The notes under the pieces: generated by a model
What the model was told of the DNA's origin: nothing
What the model saw: only the letters and a program-made list of their open reading frames with translations
Database searches by the model: none
In this document: piece by piece, positions 36,933 through 47,551 of the stretch
Numbering within the stretch: position 1 is the first letter of the stretch
Layout of the letters: the number at the start of each line of letters is the position of its first letter
NCBI RefSeq assembly: GCF_003148665.1
Contig: NZ_QGGQ01000002.1
Coordinates: 248,001 to 312,000 of the forward strand
Source of the DNA: Maribacter polysiphoniae
Lineage (GTDB): Bacteria > Bacteroidota > Bacteroidia > Flavobacteriales > Flavobacteriaceae
Direction: 5' to 3'
Length of the DNA stretch: 64,000 nt
Program-made: the position numbers and the translations under genes

Positions 36933-37976
36933 CTACTTAATTTTAGCCAAAAGGGCTTTGTTTATTCTTTTGATCAGGGCCGGCCCTTCATAGATGAAAC
37001 CGGTATATAATTGTACGAGATCCGCACCTGCTTCCAATTTTTCTATGGCGTCCTCAGCTGAATGGATACCTCCCACCCCAATAATAGGAAAAGCTTTATT
37101 ACTTTTTTCCGCCAAAAACCGTATTACTTCCGTACTTCGGTCCTTTACCGGCTTACCACTTAATCCCCCTTTTTCCTCTACTAGGAATAGGGAGGATTTC
37201 AGCCCTTCCCTGGCAATGGTCGTATTTGTCGCTATGATACCATCAATCTTTGTATTTTCAACTATTTTAATGATATCCAACAATTGTGCATCGGACAAAT
37301 CAGGCGCGATTTTCAACAATATTGGTTTTTCCGAAAAATCAGGGTGTGCTGCCGCTATTTTGGTATTCTCATGCTTAAGCTCTTTTAGCAAAGCCGTCAA
37401 AGGTTCTTTGTCTTGCAATTCCCGTAAGCCCGGGGTATTGGGTGAACTTACATTCACCACAAAATAATCAACATGGGGAAAAAGTGCATCAAAACAGATC
37501 AAGTAGTCTTTGATAGCCTCTGAATTTGGCGTCACTTTGTTCTTACCGATATTTCCCCCGATAATAACCTTATGTTTCTTTTTTAAACGATCAACAGCAT
37601 CAAATACCCCTTTGTTATTAAAACCCATACGGTTAATAAGGGCTTGGTCGGCCTTTAGTCTAAAAATCCGTTTTTTAGGATTGCCGCTTTGGGGTTTTGG
37701 GGTAAGTGTCCCTATCTCTATAAAACCGAAACCGAAATCGGAAAGCTCATTGAACAAATTGGCCTCCTTGTCGAAACCAGCAGCTAGCCCTACAGGATTT
37801 TTGAATTTAAGTCCAAAAACCTCTTTTTCCAATGCCTTATCTTCTAAGACAAAGGTCGATTTATACAAACTTGTCAATCCCAATCTACCTAAAAAACGAA
37901 GGAGTGAAAAAGTGATATGATGGACTTTCTCAGGGTCTATTAAAAAAAGAATTGGGCGGATTAGTAGTTTGTACAT
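36933..37976 (-). CDS. pyrD: Dihydroorotate dehydrogenase (quinone), class 2
   Basis: 347 residues. Oxidises dihydroorotate to orotate with FMN and passes electrons to the quinone pool in pyrimidine synthesis. The N-terminal helical extension (about 1-45) that docks class 2 enzymes to the membrane is present. FMN-site and active-site marks: [34 protein letters not shown] with the catalytic Ser (177-178), and [20 protein letters not shown]. Confidence 0.96.
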   Translation of the reverse strand: MYKLLIRPILFLIDPEKVHHITFSLLRFLGRLGLTSLYKSTFVLEDKALEKEVFGLKFKNPVGLAAGFDKEANLFNELSDFGFGFIEIGTLTPKPQSGNPKKRIFRLKADQALINRMGFNNKGVFDAVDRLKKKHKVIIGGNIGKNKVTPNSEAIKDYLICFDALFPHVDYFVVNVSSPNTPGLRELQDKEPLTALLKELKHENTKIAAAHPDFSEKPILLKIAPDLSDAQLLDIIKIVENTKIDGIIATNTTIAREGLKSSLFLVEEKGGLSGKPVKDRSTEVIRFLAEKSNKAFPIIGVGGIHSAEDAIEKLEAGADLVQLYTGFIYEGPALIKRINKALLAKIK

Positions 37977-37995
37977 GAATTACTTGAAATTTAGG

Positions 37996-38003
37996 CAAAA
38001 GTA
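37996..38003 (-). promoter_or_regulatory. Possible -7 element for pyrD
   Basis: TACTTTTG on the minus strand lies 20 bp before the pyrD start; no convincing -33 box. Confidence 0.4.
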
Positions 38004-38064
38004 CAAACTCAACACTAGTAATCCGGCTTACCAACCTAAATTTGTCAACACTTTTAAGTTAATA

Positions 38065-38505
38065 TCATTTATCGGGAATACTGTCCCTATAATTCGTAGG
38101 AACAACCCTATAGGGCTGCCGATACGCCTTTTCACAAAGATTCAGGTAAAGTTCGTATTGTTTTTCATTGAATACTTTTAAGGTGCGTATATCGACCAGC
38201 CGTTGGACTATTTCCATACTATCACTGATCACCTTATACTTTTCAGCCAAAACACCTAATTCCCCTGGCGAATTTTGCGGGTGTCTTTTCAAAAGATTAT
38301 CAGCCTGGTTATTCAACAATTCATTCCTGTATTTCAATTCAGCACTCCAATTCCTGACCTTTTCCGTTTGTTCCTCATTGAGTTGGAAAATTTCGACCAA
38401 AGTAGAATCGGGAGTAATACCGACACCTAGGATACAATCATCCTGAGCCCTTAGGAACGGAGTAGCAAACACAAAAAACAATAACAACAATTTTCTTTCC
38501 AGCAT
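38065..38505 (-). CDS. Small exported helical protein, function unknown
   Basis: 146 residues with a signal peptide (MLERKLLLLFFVFATPFLRAQ). The mature part is mostly helical and charged (FQLNEEQTEKVRNWSAELKY, LAEKYKVISDSMEIVQRLVD, VFNEKQYELYLNLCEKA), with the LNxxQ pattern seen in Spy/CpxP-like LTxxQ periplasmic proteins; this resemblance is weak. It is the nearest gene upstream of pyrD on the same strand (88 bp), so they may share transcripts. Confidence 0.65.
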   Translation of the reverse strand: MLERKLLLLFFVFATPFLRAQDDCILGVGITPDSTLVEIFQLNEEQTEKVRNWSAELKYRNELLNNQADNLLKRHPQNSPGELGVLAEKYKVISDSMEIVQRLVDIRTLKVFNEKQYELYLNLCEKAYRQPYRVVPTNYRDSIPDK

Positions 38506-38581
38506 ACTTTTTCAATCGTAAAGAATATGGAAGCAAAATACTAATAATTATCCTTAAAATTAAAGATACATAAAGTTTATA

Positions 38582-38599
38582 CAACAACTTATCGACCGT
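38582..38599 (+). repeat. 18-nt copy of the pepT 5' coding end
   Basis: CAACAACTTATCGACCGT is identical to 41803-41820, the second to seventh codons of pepT, in the same orientation; with one mismatch the match extends four bases further left. The two copies lie on either side of the TonB receptor gene at 38758-41652. It could be chance. Confidence 0.45.
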
Positions 38600-38711
38600 A
38601 CTAAGGAGCGCCCCAAATGGCACTAAACCGAACTTAATTCAAATACCCTCCCCCCTAACTGCAGGTACGGGAACCACATTAGTACCTGTAGTACTTGCCA
38701 TATGAAACAAT

Positions 38712-38736
38712 AAAGGCCACCAAAATGGCGGCCTTT
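38712..38736 (-). terminator. Terminator of the second TonB receptor gene
   Basis: AAAGGCC-A-CC...GG-C-GGCCTTT forms a 9-bp stem with one mismatch, 22 bp after the receptor stop codon. Confidence 0.7.
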
Positions 38737-38757
38737 ACCTATCAAATAATTTTACGC

Positions 38758-41652
38758 CTATTTAAGGGTGAAACTCAATCGAGCAAATAAGAACCTTCCT
38801 CCTATTCCGAACTGTTGTGCCCTACGTGACCAATCAAAACGTCCACTACTTCTATTGGTACCGGTTTGGGGATTTCCGTTCGAATCTATATAACTTATGG
38901 ATTCTTCGGCCCTGTCCGGAAATATATCCAATAAGTTGTTTGCACCAATCGTTATGGTAGTACTTTCAGATAAATTATAACCAATGGACAAATCCGTTAC
39001 TACTTTGGAACTGAATTCCTGTTGTAAGCCCACATTGGTTGTCGCCTCAGTAACTTTACCGAAATAAACATTCCTTAAAAAGATATTCAACTTATCGACA
39101 TTTACCATATGGGAAAGATTGAGTTTGGTCCTAGGAACGGCTTCCTCAAGATACACCCTACTATCCTCTGGGAAATAGGTATCGACCAAACCTGCATCCT
39201 TCAAAACCTGCGAGGCTTTAATATCGCCCACCTGTTTCGTTTTGGACAAGGTAGCGGATAATGTGTTTTTCAATTTCGCATTATGGGCCACTACAAGGTC
39301 CCAAGTTACGACAGCATCAATTCCTTTCGATTCGGTATCGATTGCATTGGCAAAGAAGGATGCCGCCGTGGCATTTGCCTGTCGCAAAAGGTTATCCAAT
39401 TCAGTTCCGGTTCCCGGACCACTAAACTGACCTGTATAAACCACCCGATCATCAATACTGACAAAATAACCATCTAGGGAAACCGTTACATTGGCCTCTG
39501 GAAATTTAGTGGTTAAACCAACACTGATACTTTTGGAGGTTTCTTCCTTTAATTGAGGAATCCCAAGTAACTGTGCCGCCCTACTATCGTTCGCAAAGGT
39601 GCCAACCTCTTGCGGATTTCCCGCTTGATCAAAAATAGTTGATGTTGAATTAAAATTAAGCTGATGTAAGGATGGTGCCCTGAACCCGGTATTCAATGCC
39701 GCCCTCAGATTCAGGTTTTCGGTAGCCTTGACCAAGGTTGCCAATTTGAAATTGATTGTTGACCCAAAATCTGAATAATTTTCAAAACGTGTTGCGAAGC
39801 TCGCCAAAAATGAATCCGTAATATCCGCTTCCACATCAAAATATCCAGCGACACTACTCCTTCCCCTAGACAATTCATTGCCTGGACTAAAACCAGGGAA
39901 TACTTGCGAACCCCCAGGCCTTGAAGCCCCAAAAAAGTCCTGGGAAGCTTGTTGTGTAGCAATTGTTATTGCCTGTCCATTGGCTGTATATTGTGCATAT
40001 GATGCTTCTTCCCCTGCAACGATCTCATAATTCTCCAAACGATATTCCGCCCCAAAAGCAATATTCAAACCGGACATAATATCATCATGGAATTTTGAAA
40101 TATCCAGGTTGACGGTATTCTGCATAAAATTGAACCCCCCGGCATCAAAAATAGTCGGTGAAGCATTAAGCAATGAGGCATTGAATGTATTTCCTATAGT
40201 GTATAAAAAAGCATTTTTTCCGTATGTATTACTAAAATCAACATTCCAATCTGAAATCACACCTTTAATTCCCATAGAAATCGATTGATCGGTGATTTTG
40301 GAGTTGATCTCTGGCAAAAACCCATTAACATACGCAGGGGTATAGGTCCTACTTTGATTGGGAAGTCTATAAAAACCGGCAGAATTCCCTGTCCTTGAAC
40401 TCAATCCTGCAAAGGAATACAACTCTGTTCCATTGTCATCCAGCGGTAAGGAAAAATTGGTAAAGAACCGTCCGCCCCGTAATGCCGATTGACCAACGCG
40501 CATATTAAAATCACTTCTTTCAAGCCCTCTTGCACTTAACTCGCTTTCCGTGTTATCGGCCGATAAGATTCCCTGTAATTCCGCTTTTGTGGCAGACGGA
40601 CTTAAACCTAATCCCGCCTGATTCCCGTAATTGATCACATCATCGACGTCATCATCCAGAAGGTTTGCTAAATTGTATCCATCATTCAAGGCAAAACGTT
40701 CAACGGTATTGTAGAGATTAAAAACATCCCCTTCCCATTCTTTCATTCTACTATAGTCTTCCCTATAGTCGAAGTCCCCAGTGAAATTAATAAAACCGCC
40801 TCTATCCCCTAGACCCAATCCGTAATTTGCGCTGACATTGACCGTTTCCCCATCTACTCCGCCGGTTTGATCATTTGCATTTTTACTGAAATTTGCCCCG
40901 GTTGTAACATTTAGGCTTAATTCGTTTATGTTGTCATTCAAGACAATATTGATAACCCCGGCTATGGCATCGGATCCATATTGGGCCGCAGCCCCATCAC
41001 GTAATACTTCCAAGCGCTTTATGGAAGCCGCGGGTATTGCATTCAAATCGGTACCGACACTTCCTCGACCGAATGTTCCGTTAACGTTGACCAAGGATGA
41101 ATTATGTCTTCTTTTCCCATTGATCAAAACCAGTACCTGATCAGGACCTAATCCGCGTAAGGAAGCTGGATCAACATGATCGGTACCATCGGAAATGGTC
41201 TGGGTGTTTGATGTAAATGAAGGTGCCACATAATTCAGTATTTGGTTAAGATTTACTTGGGGGGCAACATTATTCAATTCTTTCACATCAATAACATCAA
41301 CCGGAACCGCACTTTCCAAAGCTGTCCTATTCGGGTTCCTTGAACCTATGACAATGGCCTCGGCCAACTGGATCCCTGAGGTCAATGTGATGTTTATCAC
41401 CGTGGAATCAACAACAACTTCCTTTACCTCGAAACCAATAAAAGAAACCACCAAGGTTTCACCCATATCGGCAACGATACTGAAGTTGCCGTCAAAATCA
41501 GTTGTAGTACCTACGGATGTCCCTTTTTTAACTACCGAAGCACCACCTAAGGGCACTCCATTTTCATCCAATACCGTACCCGAAATTTGCGCGCTGGCAA
41601 AACTTAAGCCCCCTAACAACAGGAGCATAAAAATTACATAATTTTTCATCAT
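38758..41652 (-). CDS. TonB-dependent outer-membrane receptor
   Basis: 964 residues: signal peptide (to about 21, FASAQ), carboxypeptidase-regulatory-like domain (about 22-100, [19 protein letters not shown]), plug (about 105-225, [33 protein letters not shown]) and barrel ending [11 protein letters not shown]. It shares its plug motifs and domain order with the receptor at 20544 and the two are clear paralogues. No SusD-like partner. The neighbours are a small exported protein and pepT (divergent), so a peptide ligand is conceivable but unproven. Two adjacent ATG codons are possible starts. Confidence 0.92.
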   Translation of the reverse strand: MMKNYVIFMLLLLGGLSFASAQISGTVLDENGVPLGGASVVKKGTSVGTTTDFDGNFSIVADMGETLVVSFIGFEVKEVVVDSTVINITLTSGIQLAEAIVIGSRNPNRTALESAVPVDVIDVKELNNVAPQVNLNQILNYVAPSFTSNTQTISDGTDHVDPASLRGLGPDQVLVLINGKRRHNSSLVNVNGTFGRGSVGTDLNAIPAASIKRLEVLRDGAAAQYGSDAIAGVINIVLNDNINELSLNVTTGANFSKNANDQTGGVDGETVNVSANYGLGLGDRGGFINFTGDFDYREDYSRMKEWEGDVFNLYNTVERFALNDGYNLANLLDDDVDDVINYGNQAGLGLSPSATKAELQGILSADNTESELSARGLERSDFNMRVGQSALRGGRFFTNFSLPLDDNGTELYSFAGLSSRTGNSAGFYRLPNQSRTYTPAYVNGFLPEINSKITDQSISMGIKGVISDWNVDFSNTYGKNAFLYTIGNTFNASLLNASPTIFDAGGFNFMQNTVNLDISKFHDDIMSGLNIAFGAEYRLENYEIVAGEEASYAQYTANGQAITIATQQASQDFFGASRPGGSQVFPGFSPGNELSRGRSSVAGYFDVEADITDSFLASFATRFENYSDFGSTINFKLATLVKATENLNLRAALNTGFRAPSLHQLNFNSTSTIFDQAGNPQEVGTFANDSRAAQLLGIPQLKEETSKSISVGLTTKFPEANVTVSLDGYFVSIDDRVVYTGQFSGPGTGTELDNLLRQANATAASFFANAIDTESKGIDAVVTWDLVVAHNAKLKNTLSATLSKTKQVGDIKASQVLKDAGLVDTYFPEDSRVYLEEAVPRTKLNLSHMVNVDKLNIFLRNVYFGKVTEATTNVGLQQEFSSKVVTDLSIGYNLSESTTITIGANNLLDIFPDRAEESISYIDSNGNPQTGTNRSSGRFDWSRRAQQFGIGGRFLFARLSFTLK

Positions 41653-41775
41653 AATTGAGTGTTTTTGAGTTTATTCTGAATATAAGGTAAGTAATTATTT
41701 ACAAACGATCAATCCAACGAAGAAACGGGGAACTAAATGACCTTAAATTATAAGGGTGACAAATGAACAAAATCG

Positions 41776-41783
41776 TATTTTTG
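41776..41783 (+). promoter_or_regulatory. Possible -7 element for pepT
   Basis: TATTTTTG lies 16 bp before the pepT ATG, close but usable; no TTTG box at the right distance. Confidence 0.35.
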
Positions 41784-41799
41784 AATAAACAAAAAGTCC

Positions 41800-43026
41800 A
41801 TGCAACAACTTATCGACCGTTTTTTGGGTTACGTAAAAATTGACACACAGAGCAACCCTAATTCAAAAACCACCCCAAGTACAGAGAAACAATGGAATTT
41901 AGCCACGGAACTCGCTTATGAGCTTGAACGTATTGGACTAAAAGAGGTCACCATCGATGACAATGCTTACATCATGGCCACCCTACCTAGTAATATTGAT
42001 AAGGAAGTTCCGACCATAGGTTTTATTTCGCATTTTGATACTTCCCCTGATTTTAACGGTACTGATGTCAATCCCCAAATCATCGAGAACTATGACGGGA
42101 AGGATATTATCCTAAACAAAGAGAAGAATATTGTTCTCTCCCCCGATTATTTTGATGACCTATTACAATACAAAGGTCAAACCCTGATTACGACCGACGG
42201 CACTACATTACTTGGTGCAGATGACAAAGCCGGTATAGCCGAAATCGTTACGGCCATGGAATATTTGGTTCGCCATCCTGAAATTAAACACGGTACCATT
42301 AGGGTGGGCTTTACCCCTGATGAGGAAATTGGTCGGGGAGCACACAAATTCGATGTGGAAAAGTTTGGTGCGGATTGGGCTTATACCATGGATGGAAGTC
42401 AAATTGGGGAATTGGAGTATGAGAATTTCAATGCGGCAGGTGCCAAAGTGGTTGTAACAGGGAAAAGTGTACACCCGGGTTATGCGAAAGGCAAAATGAT
42501 CAATGCCATAAGTATTGCCAATGAATTCATAGGGATCTTACCTCCCGAGGAAACCCCCCAAAACACAACCGATAGGGAAGGTTTCTTCCATATTCACCAT
42601 CTCAAGGGGGAAATAGAACATGCTGAATTTGAATTGATCATCAGAGATCATGACAAGGATAAGTTTGAGGAAAGGAAAGAACTACTACAAAAAATTACTG
42701 ATAAATTAAATGCCATTCATGGTCCTTGCGTTCAACTCGAAATAAAGGACCAATATTTCAATATGCGCGAAAAGGTTGAACCCGTTTTCCATATCGTGGA
42801 GATAGCCAAAGAAGCGATGGAGGAAATCGGTATTACCCCCATCATAAAACCCATCCGAGGGGGTACCGACGGATCGCAATTGAGTTTTATGGGACTTCCC
42901 TGTCCGAATATTTTCGCTGGCGGACATAATTTTCATGGAAAATACGAATATGTCCCTGTTGAGAGTATGCTTAAAGCGGTTGCCGTCATCATTAAAATCT
43001 GTGAATTAACTGCCAAAAAAATGTAA
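41800..43026 (+). CDS. pepT: Peptidase T (tripeptide aminopeptidase)
   Basis: 408 residues, M20 metallopeptidase that removes the N-terminal residue of tripeptides in the cytoplasm. Zinc ligands and catalytic residues: His78 and catalytic Asp80 in ISHFDTSP, bridging Asp141 in [12 protein letters not shown], Glu175/176 in [14 protein letters not shown], Asp near 198 in [14 protein letters not shown], and the C-terminal His in [15 protein letters not shown]. The dimerisation domain (about 205-315) is present. The next gene begins 4 nt after the stop. Confidence 0.96.
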   Translation: MQQLIDRFLGYVKIDTQSNPNSKTTPSTEKQWNLATELAYELERIGLKEVTIDDNAYIMATLPSNIDKEVPTIGFISHFDTSPDFNGTDVNPQIIENYDGKDIILNKEKNIVLSPDYFDDLLQYKGQTLITTDGTTLLGADDKAGIAEIVTAMEYLVRHPEIKHGTIRVGFTPDEEIGRGAHKFDVEKFGADWAYTMDGSQIGELEYENFNAAGAKVVVTGKSVHPGYAKGKMINAISIANEFIGILPPEETPQNTTDREGFFHIHHLKGEIEHAEFELIIRDHDKDKFEERKELLQKITDKLNAIHGPCVQLEIKDQYFNMREKVEPVFHIVEIAKEAMEEIGITPIIKPIRGGTDGSQLSFMGLPCPNIFAGGHNFHGKYEYVPVESMLKAVAVIIKICELTAKKM

Positions 43027-43030
43027 GCCC

Positions 43031-43633
43031 ATGAATGTTGCTTCCAAGGTAGAAGCATATTTTGAAGAGGAGCATCGCTTTAGGGAAGGTGTTCAAATTT
43101 TGAGGGACTTAGCGGTAACGACCAAGGCAGAAGAGACTTTTAAATGGCAATCCCCCGTATATGCGCTTAACGGGAAAAATGTATTTTGGATATCAAGGTT
43201 CAAAAACCATTTCAGTATCGGTTTTTTCAATGGCATCTTCTTAAAGGATCCCGAAAAGATATTGGTCAATGCCCAGAAAGGTAAGACCCAAGCCATGCGA
43301 CACCTGAAATTTGAATCCGTTTCGGATATTGATTCCATTACCGTACTGGCATATATGAACGAAGCGCTGCGCAACCAGGAAAAGGGCATTCAATTGCTAC
43401 CCAACAAAGGTCAAAACCCCAACCTTATATTACCTGGGTTATTGGCAAAGGCCCTAACCGATAGCCCTGAAATCAAAAAGGCATTCTATGGATTATCACC
43501 CTACCGACAGCGGGAATACGCTGAATATATAGCCAATGCGAAACAAGAGAAAACGAAACTTTCCAGAATAGAAAAAATATCGATCTTGATAAAAGCGGGA
43601 AGGGGCCTTAACGATAGGTACCGATCCAAATAG
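43031..43633 (+). CDS. DUF1801 / YdeI-OmpD-associated family protein
   Basis: 200 residues. The N-terminal half is a DUF1801 domain (YdhG-like fold: AEETFKWQSPVYALNGKNVFWISRF broken by FKNHFSIGFFNG) and the C-terminal half is the bacteriocin-protection YdeI/OmpD-associated helical region (LAKALTDSPEIKKAFYGLSPYRQREYAEYIANAKQ). The function of the family is not settled. Separated from pepT by 4 nt, so probably in the same transcript. Cytoplasmic. Confidence 0.85.
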   Translation: MNVASKVEAYFEEEHRFREGVQILRDLAVTTKAEETFKWQSPVYALNGKNVFWISRFKNHFSIGFFNGIFLKDPEKILVNAQKGKTQAMRHLKFESVSDIDSITVLAYMNEALRNQEKGIQLLPNKGQNPNLILPGLLAKALTDSPEIKKAFYGLSPYRQREYAEYIANAKQEKTKLSRIEKISILIKAGRGLNDRYRSK

Positions 43634-43700
43634 ATCAAGAAAACCCGACCATGGATTTCCAAGGGTTTAAAACACGATTGATACGCAGACCTGACAAGAC

Positions 43701-43735
43701 AAAAAAAAGCCAATGGATCAAACCATTGGCCTTTT
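43701..43735. terminator. Bidirectional terminator between DUF1801 gene and yajC
   Basis: GCCAATGG and CCATTGGC pair around a 6-nt loop, with eight A on one side and CTTTT on the other. Confidence 0.85.
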
Positions 43736-43758
43736 CAAGATTCCATTAAGGATTACCT

Positions 43759-44052
43759 TTATTTCGTAGCTGGTGTATTCACCTTTTTACTCATTTCCAA
43801 GGAAATAGCGGAACGATCGAATTTCAATTTTCCGGCCATTGTTTCAATGACGCATGAAGAATCCTTATCATTCAAATCAACCACTTTACCGTGCAATCCA
43901 CTTTTTGTAACAATACGATCGCCGCGTTTCAATTCCGCAGCGAATTTTTTTTCATCTTTTTGTCTTTTCATTTGCGGTCGGATCATAAAAAAATATGCCA
44001 CCACAAAAATGAGGATCATTGGTAAAAAATCCATTATACTTCCACTTCCCAT
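43759..44052 (-). CDS. yajC: Preprotein translocase subunit YajC
   Basis: 97 residues: one N-terminal membrane helix (about 8-23, FLPMILIFVVAYFFMI) followed by the family RPQMKRQKDEKKF and the GDRIVTKSGLHGKVVDL domain. Accessory to SecDF in protein export. The last gene of the nusB-DUF1573-yajC operon, with a 20-nt gap upstream. Confidence 0.95.
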   Translation of the reverse strand: MGSGSIMDFLPMILIFVVAYFFMIRPQMKRQKDEKKFAAELKRGDRIVTKSGLHGKVVDLNDKDSSCVIETMAGKLKFDRSAISLEMSKKVNTPATK

Positions 44053-44072
44053 TGTATCTATTATTACGTTGC

Positions 44073-44543
44073 TTATTTAACAGGACCTAATGGTGCTGCT
44101 CCTTTTTTATTGACGAAAGCCTTTATCTTCAACATCTCACTACCTTTTGCTGTATTCGCTACAACGGTAATGGTTTTTGTTATCTGATTTTGTCCGGCTC
44201 CATTATACTTGACTTTTAATTCTCCTTGTTCCCCTGGAGCAATTGGATCTTTTGGTGGATTTGGAACTGTACACCCACAGCTACTGGTAGCTTTGGTTAT
44301 CACCAAAGGGGCATCACCGGTATTGGTGAATTTGAAAACGGTTTCTTGTGGTGTTCCTTGGGTGATTGTCCCAAAATCGTGCTCAACCTTGTCAAATACC
44401 ATTACGGGTAAAAGTTTAGCAGCTTCATCACGTTCAGCGGCAACAGCCACATTATCGTCCTTTACTTTGCTTGAAGCATTTTCCTTACAGGAAACAAGTC
44501 CTAACAAAACAACTAGGCTTAAACCTAAAATAGCTCTTTTCAT
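44073..44543 (-). CDS. DUF1573 lipoprotein
   Basis: 156 residues from ATG at 44543, which begins a lipoprotein signal (MKRAILGLSLVVLLGLVSC, Cys19); nine extra residues in the longer frame (MGRIKKNLS) do not fit. The DUF1573 domain is an Ig-like beta sandwich (KVEHDFGTITQGTPQETVFK, ITKATSSCGCTVPNPPKDP, KVKYNGAGQNQITKTITV) with a conserved CGC turn. Common downstream of nusB in this group; role unknown. Periplasmic, lipid-anchored. Confidence 0.88.
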   Translation of the reverse strand: MKRAILGLSLVVLLGLVSCKENASSKVKDDNVAVAAERDEAAKLLPVMVFDKVEHDFGTITQGTPQETVFKFTNTGDAPLVITKATSSCGCTVPNPPKDPIAPGEQGELKVKYNGAGQNQITKTITVVANTAKGSEMLKIKAFVNKKGAAPLGPVK

Positions 44544-44585
44544 TGATAAATTTTTTTTGATTCGACCCAAAATTAAAGAATTAAT

Positions 44586-45533
44586 TTATAATAGTCCCCG
44601 CCCTACCTTGTTAAGTTTTCCTTCGGCTTTGTATTCCTTCACTAATTTATCGAGTATGCCGTTTATGAAGATACTACTCTTTGGGGTTGAGTATTCCTTC
44701 GCAATTTCCAAAAACTCATTGATGGTCACTTTTTCGGGGATGGAAGGAAAGTTCAATAATTCACATATGGCCATTTTCAACAATATCGAATCGATGTCCG
44801 CTATACGATCCTTATCCCAGTTTGGCGTTTTACCCTCAATTTCCTTTTCCCATTTGGCATTGTTCAATAAGGTTTTGGTCAATAGTCGCTTTGCGAATAC
44901 CATATCCTCATCATCCTTTAGGAGCTTTGGCAAGAAAAAGGATTCGTTTTGGTCCTCCTTCACTTTCTTGAATTGTTTGAGGATAAAGGTATTTACGATA
45001 GGGATATCGTCTACCCAGGTCAACTTATCATCTTCAAGGTAGTCGTAGATCTTTTCATTGGGGGCTATAATAACCTTGAACAAACCCGCTATCAGTTCTT
45101 TATCCTCCTTATAGGTTCTAGAGGGAATTTGCATATAATCGAGATACGCTTTGCTCCCTATAATCTCCTTATAAATCAGCTTTACGTATTCCTCGTTCAA
45201 ATACCAATTCTTCAATTTCCTTTTTTCCAATGCTTCCTTTAGCCTTTCATTATGGGCCAACTGCAACAACAATTTGTTGTTTGCGAATTTTTGATTGTCC
45301 GGAAACGCATCGGCATCGGTGGCCATGTACTTTTTAGATGAAAGCTTGATTTTTTCCTCTGCCAATTGTCGAACCTCGATCAATAGACTAAGCATCAGTA
45401 AATAGAGCGAATACATGTTCTCTATGCTTACTTTTAAAAATTTTTCCTGTTTTTCAAGGGAATCATCCTTTGACTGGGTCAATGCATATATACATTGCAT
45501 CACCTTTACGCGTATGTGCCTTCTTGTAAGCAT
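44586..45533 (-). CDS. nusB: Transcription antitermination factor NusB (long Bacteroidota form)
   Basis: 315 residues, about twice the E. coli length. The N-terminal region (MLTRRHIRVKVMQCIYALTQ) and C-terminal NusB helices (ILLKMAICELLNFPSIPEKVTINEFLEIAKEYS, FINGILDKL) are clear, separated by a Lys-rich insertion (about 60-190). NusB works with NusE at boxA to prevent premature termination of rRNA transcripts. First gene of the operon; a TATTTTTG element lies upstream at 45575-45582 on the minus strand. Confidence 0.94.
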   Translation of the reverse strand: MLTRRHIRVKVMQCIYALTQSKDDSLEKQEKFLKVSIENMYSLYLLMLSLLIEVRQLAEEKIKLSSKKYMATDADAFPDNQKFANNKLLLQLAHNERLKEALEKRKLKNWYLNEEYVKLIYKEIIGSKAYLDYMQIPSRTYKEDKELIAGLFKVIIAPNEKIYDYLEDDKLTWVDDIPIVNTFILKQFKKVKEDQNESFFLPKLLKDDEDMVFAKRLLTKTLLNNAKWEKEIEGKTPNWDKDRIADIDSILLKMAICELLNFPSIPEKVTINEFLEIAKEYSTPKSSIFINGILDKLVKEYKAEGKLNKVGRGLL

Positions 45534-45574
45534 TTCGAAGAACTTTTTTTAAGATTGGTTTACATTCTAAGCCG

Positions 45575-45582
45575 CAAAAATA
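45575..45582 (-). promoter_or_regulatory. Possible -7 element for the nusB operon
   Basis: TATTTTTG on the minus strand lies 41 bp before the nusB start; -33 box unclear. Confidence 0.4.
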
Positions 45583-45666
45583 GAAATCATTTTTCAATCT
45601 ATGGGTTCTATTGCAACTATTCTCTTATTTATAAATATTATAACATCTGGTTTTAAGTCAAACTTC

Positions 45667-45674
45667 TATCTTTG
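45667..45674 (+). promoter_or_regulatory. Possible -7 element for the ABC exporter
   Basis: TATCTTTG lies 44 bp before the start at 45719; the upstream box (CTGG/TTTT) is a weak match. Confidence 0.45.
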
Positions 45675-45718
45675 GCGAATGGTTTGACCATAACAAAACC
45701 ACTCAGCTGACCAGCTTT

Positions 45719-47473
45719 ATGAAAGAACTTAAACACCTTAATAAATACTTTAAAAAATATTGGTTAAAACTTCTGGTAGGGATGGTAATTACTGTCGTTG
45801 CCAAGATTTTTCAGTTGGTCATGCCCTCCTATGTCCAAAAATCGATTACCACGGTTGAGGACTTTATTAAGGGCGAAATCACCCAGGAAACCGCCAAAGA
45901 CCACCTTTTGGAATTTATCCTGATAATCGTGGGGGCCGCATTGCTCTCCGGTTTTTTCACTTTTCTAATGCGACAGACCATTATTTATGTCTCCCGCTAT
46001 ATTGAATACGATCTTAAGAATGAGATTTTCGATCATTACCAATACTTAAGTTTGAATTTTTACAAAAAAAACCGAACGGGTGATTTAATGAACCGGATCA
46101 GTGAGGACGTCAGTCAGGTTCGTATGTATTCGGGTCCTGCCTTAATGTACGGCATCAACACCATAACCCTATTTGCATGCATTATTCCCATAATGTTCTT
46201 TACGGCCCCAACTTTGGCCGCCTATACCTTGATTCCGTTACCCATCCTTTCGATACTCATATACCAAATAAGTAAAATAATACACAAACGAAGTACAGTC
46301 GTACAAGAATACCTATCTACCCTTTCCACATTCACACAAGAGGTTTTTTCCGGTGTATCGGTGATCAAGGCCTATGCCATAGAACCACAGATCAATGCCG
46401 AATTAAAGGTACTGGCCTTGGAAGGCAAGGAAAAAAGTATGGATCTTGCCAAGGTAAACGCCTGGTTTTTCCCCCTAATGATATTGCTAATAGGGATCAG
46501 TAATATTTTCGTTATTTATATTGGAGGCCATCAATATATAGACGGTGAGATTGCCTCTGTAGGCGTAATTGCCGAATTCGTCCTTTATGTAAACATGTTG
46601 ACCTGGCCTGTTGCCATTGTGGGATGGCTTACCTCCATCATTCAACGTGCGGAAGCCTCACAGAAAAGGATCAATGAGTTTTTAAATGAAAAACCCCAAA
46701 TCAAAAACGAAGTAAAGGAAGACACACCGATAAAGGGAAAAATAGAATTCAAAAATGTAAGCTACACCTATGAGGATACCAATATTATGGCCTTAAAGGA
46801 TATTTCCTTTACGATAGAAGAAGGCCAAACCGTTGCTATCCTTGGAAAAACGGGATCGGGCAAGTCAACGATACTCGATTTGATCGCCAGACTTTATGAT
46901 GTTGGCTCCGGTGAAATATTGATTGATGATGTCCCTATCAAAAAACTAAACCTATATAGCCTACGTCAGGCTATTGGGGCCGTACCCCAGGACGCATTTC
47001 TATTTTCCGACACCATCAAGAACAATATAAAATTCGGTAAAGCCAGTGCCACGGATGAGGAAGTGATCAAGGTTGCTAAAAGTGCCGTGGTACACAAAAA
47101 CATTATAGAATTCAACAAACAATACGATACCATTTTGGGAGAGCGTGGCATTACTTTAAGCGGTGGCCAAAAACAACGTATTTCCATTGCAAGGGCCCTT
47201 TTGAAAGATCCGGAAATCTATCTTTTCGATGATTGCCTTTCGGCTGTGGACACCGAAACGGAAGAAACCATTTTAAACAATCTACAGAAAGCATCCAAGG
47301 CCAAAACAACGATTATCGTTAGCCATAGGGTATCCTCGGCAATAAATGCCGACAAAATACTGGTTTTGAGTGAAGGTAAGTTATTACAGTCGGGCACCCA
47401 TGAAGAATTGAACAATGTGGATGGCTATTATAAGGAACTCTATCTTCACCAACTTTCCGAGAAAGAAAACTAA
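45719..47473 (+). CDS. ABC transporter, fused membrane and ATPase domains (MsbA/lipid exporter-like)
   Basis: 584 residues: six membrane helices (about 15-320, e.g. LLVGMVITVVAKIFQLVMPS) joined to an ATPase domain. Walker A GKTGSGKST, Q-loop GAVPQDAFLFS, signature LSGGQKQRISIARALL and Walker B IYLFDDCLSAVD are all present and intact. Half-transporters of this kind dimerise and export lipids, peptides or drugs. It is followed by the PUR-protein gene 78 nt downstream. Substrate unknown. Confidence 0.94.
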   Translation: MKELKHLNKYFKKYWLKLLVGMVITVVAKIFQLVMPSYVQKSITTVEDFIKGEITQETAKDHLLEFILIIVGAALLSGFFTFLMRQTIIYVSRYIEYDLKNEIFDHYQYLSLNFYKKNRTGDLMNRISEDVSQVRMYSGPALMYGINTITLFACIIPIMFFTAPTLAAYTLIPLPILSILIYQISKIIHKRSTVVQEYLSTLSTFTQEVFSGVSVIKAYAIEPQINAELKVLALEGKEKSMDLAKVNAWFFPLMILLIGISNIFVIYIGGHQYIDGEIASVGVIAEFVLYVNMLTWPVAIVGWLTSIIQRAEASQKRINEFLNEKPQIKNEVKEDTPIKGKIEFKNVSYTYEDTNIMALKDISFTIEEGQTVAILGKTGSGKSTILDLIARLYDVGSGEILIDDVPIKKLNLYSLRQAIGAVPQDAFLFSDTIKNNIKFGKASATDEEVIKVAKSAVVHKNIIEFNKQYDTILGERGITLSGGQKQRISIARALLKDPEIYLFDDCLSAVDTETEETILNNLQKASKAKTTIIVSHRVSSAINADKILVLSEGKLLQSGTHEELNNVDGYYKELYLHQLSEKEN

Positions 47474-47551
47474 CATTATTGTTGCTAACTACGCTTTTTT
47501 TTTACAATTTTGAGGATTAGACACTATTTTAATTAACTAGAAACTTGAAAA

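Noticed and set aside
44209-45042. 277-codon open frame antisense to the DUF1573 and nusB genes
   Set aside because: It spans the gap between two certain genes of the nusB operon and shows no domain or signal sequence.
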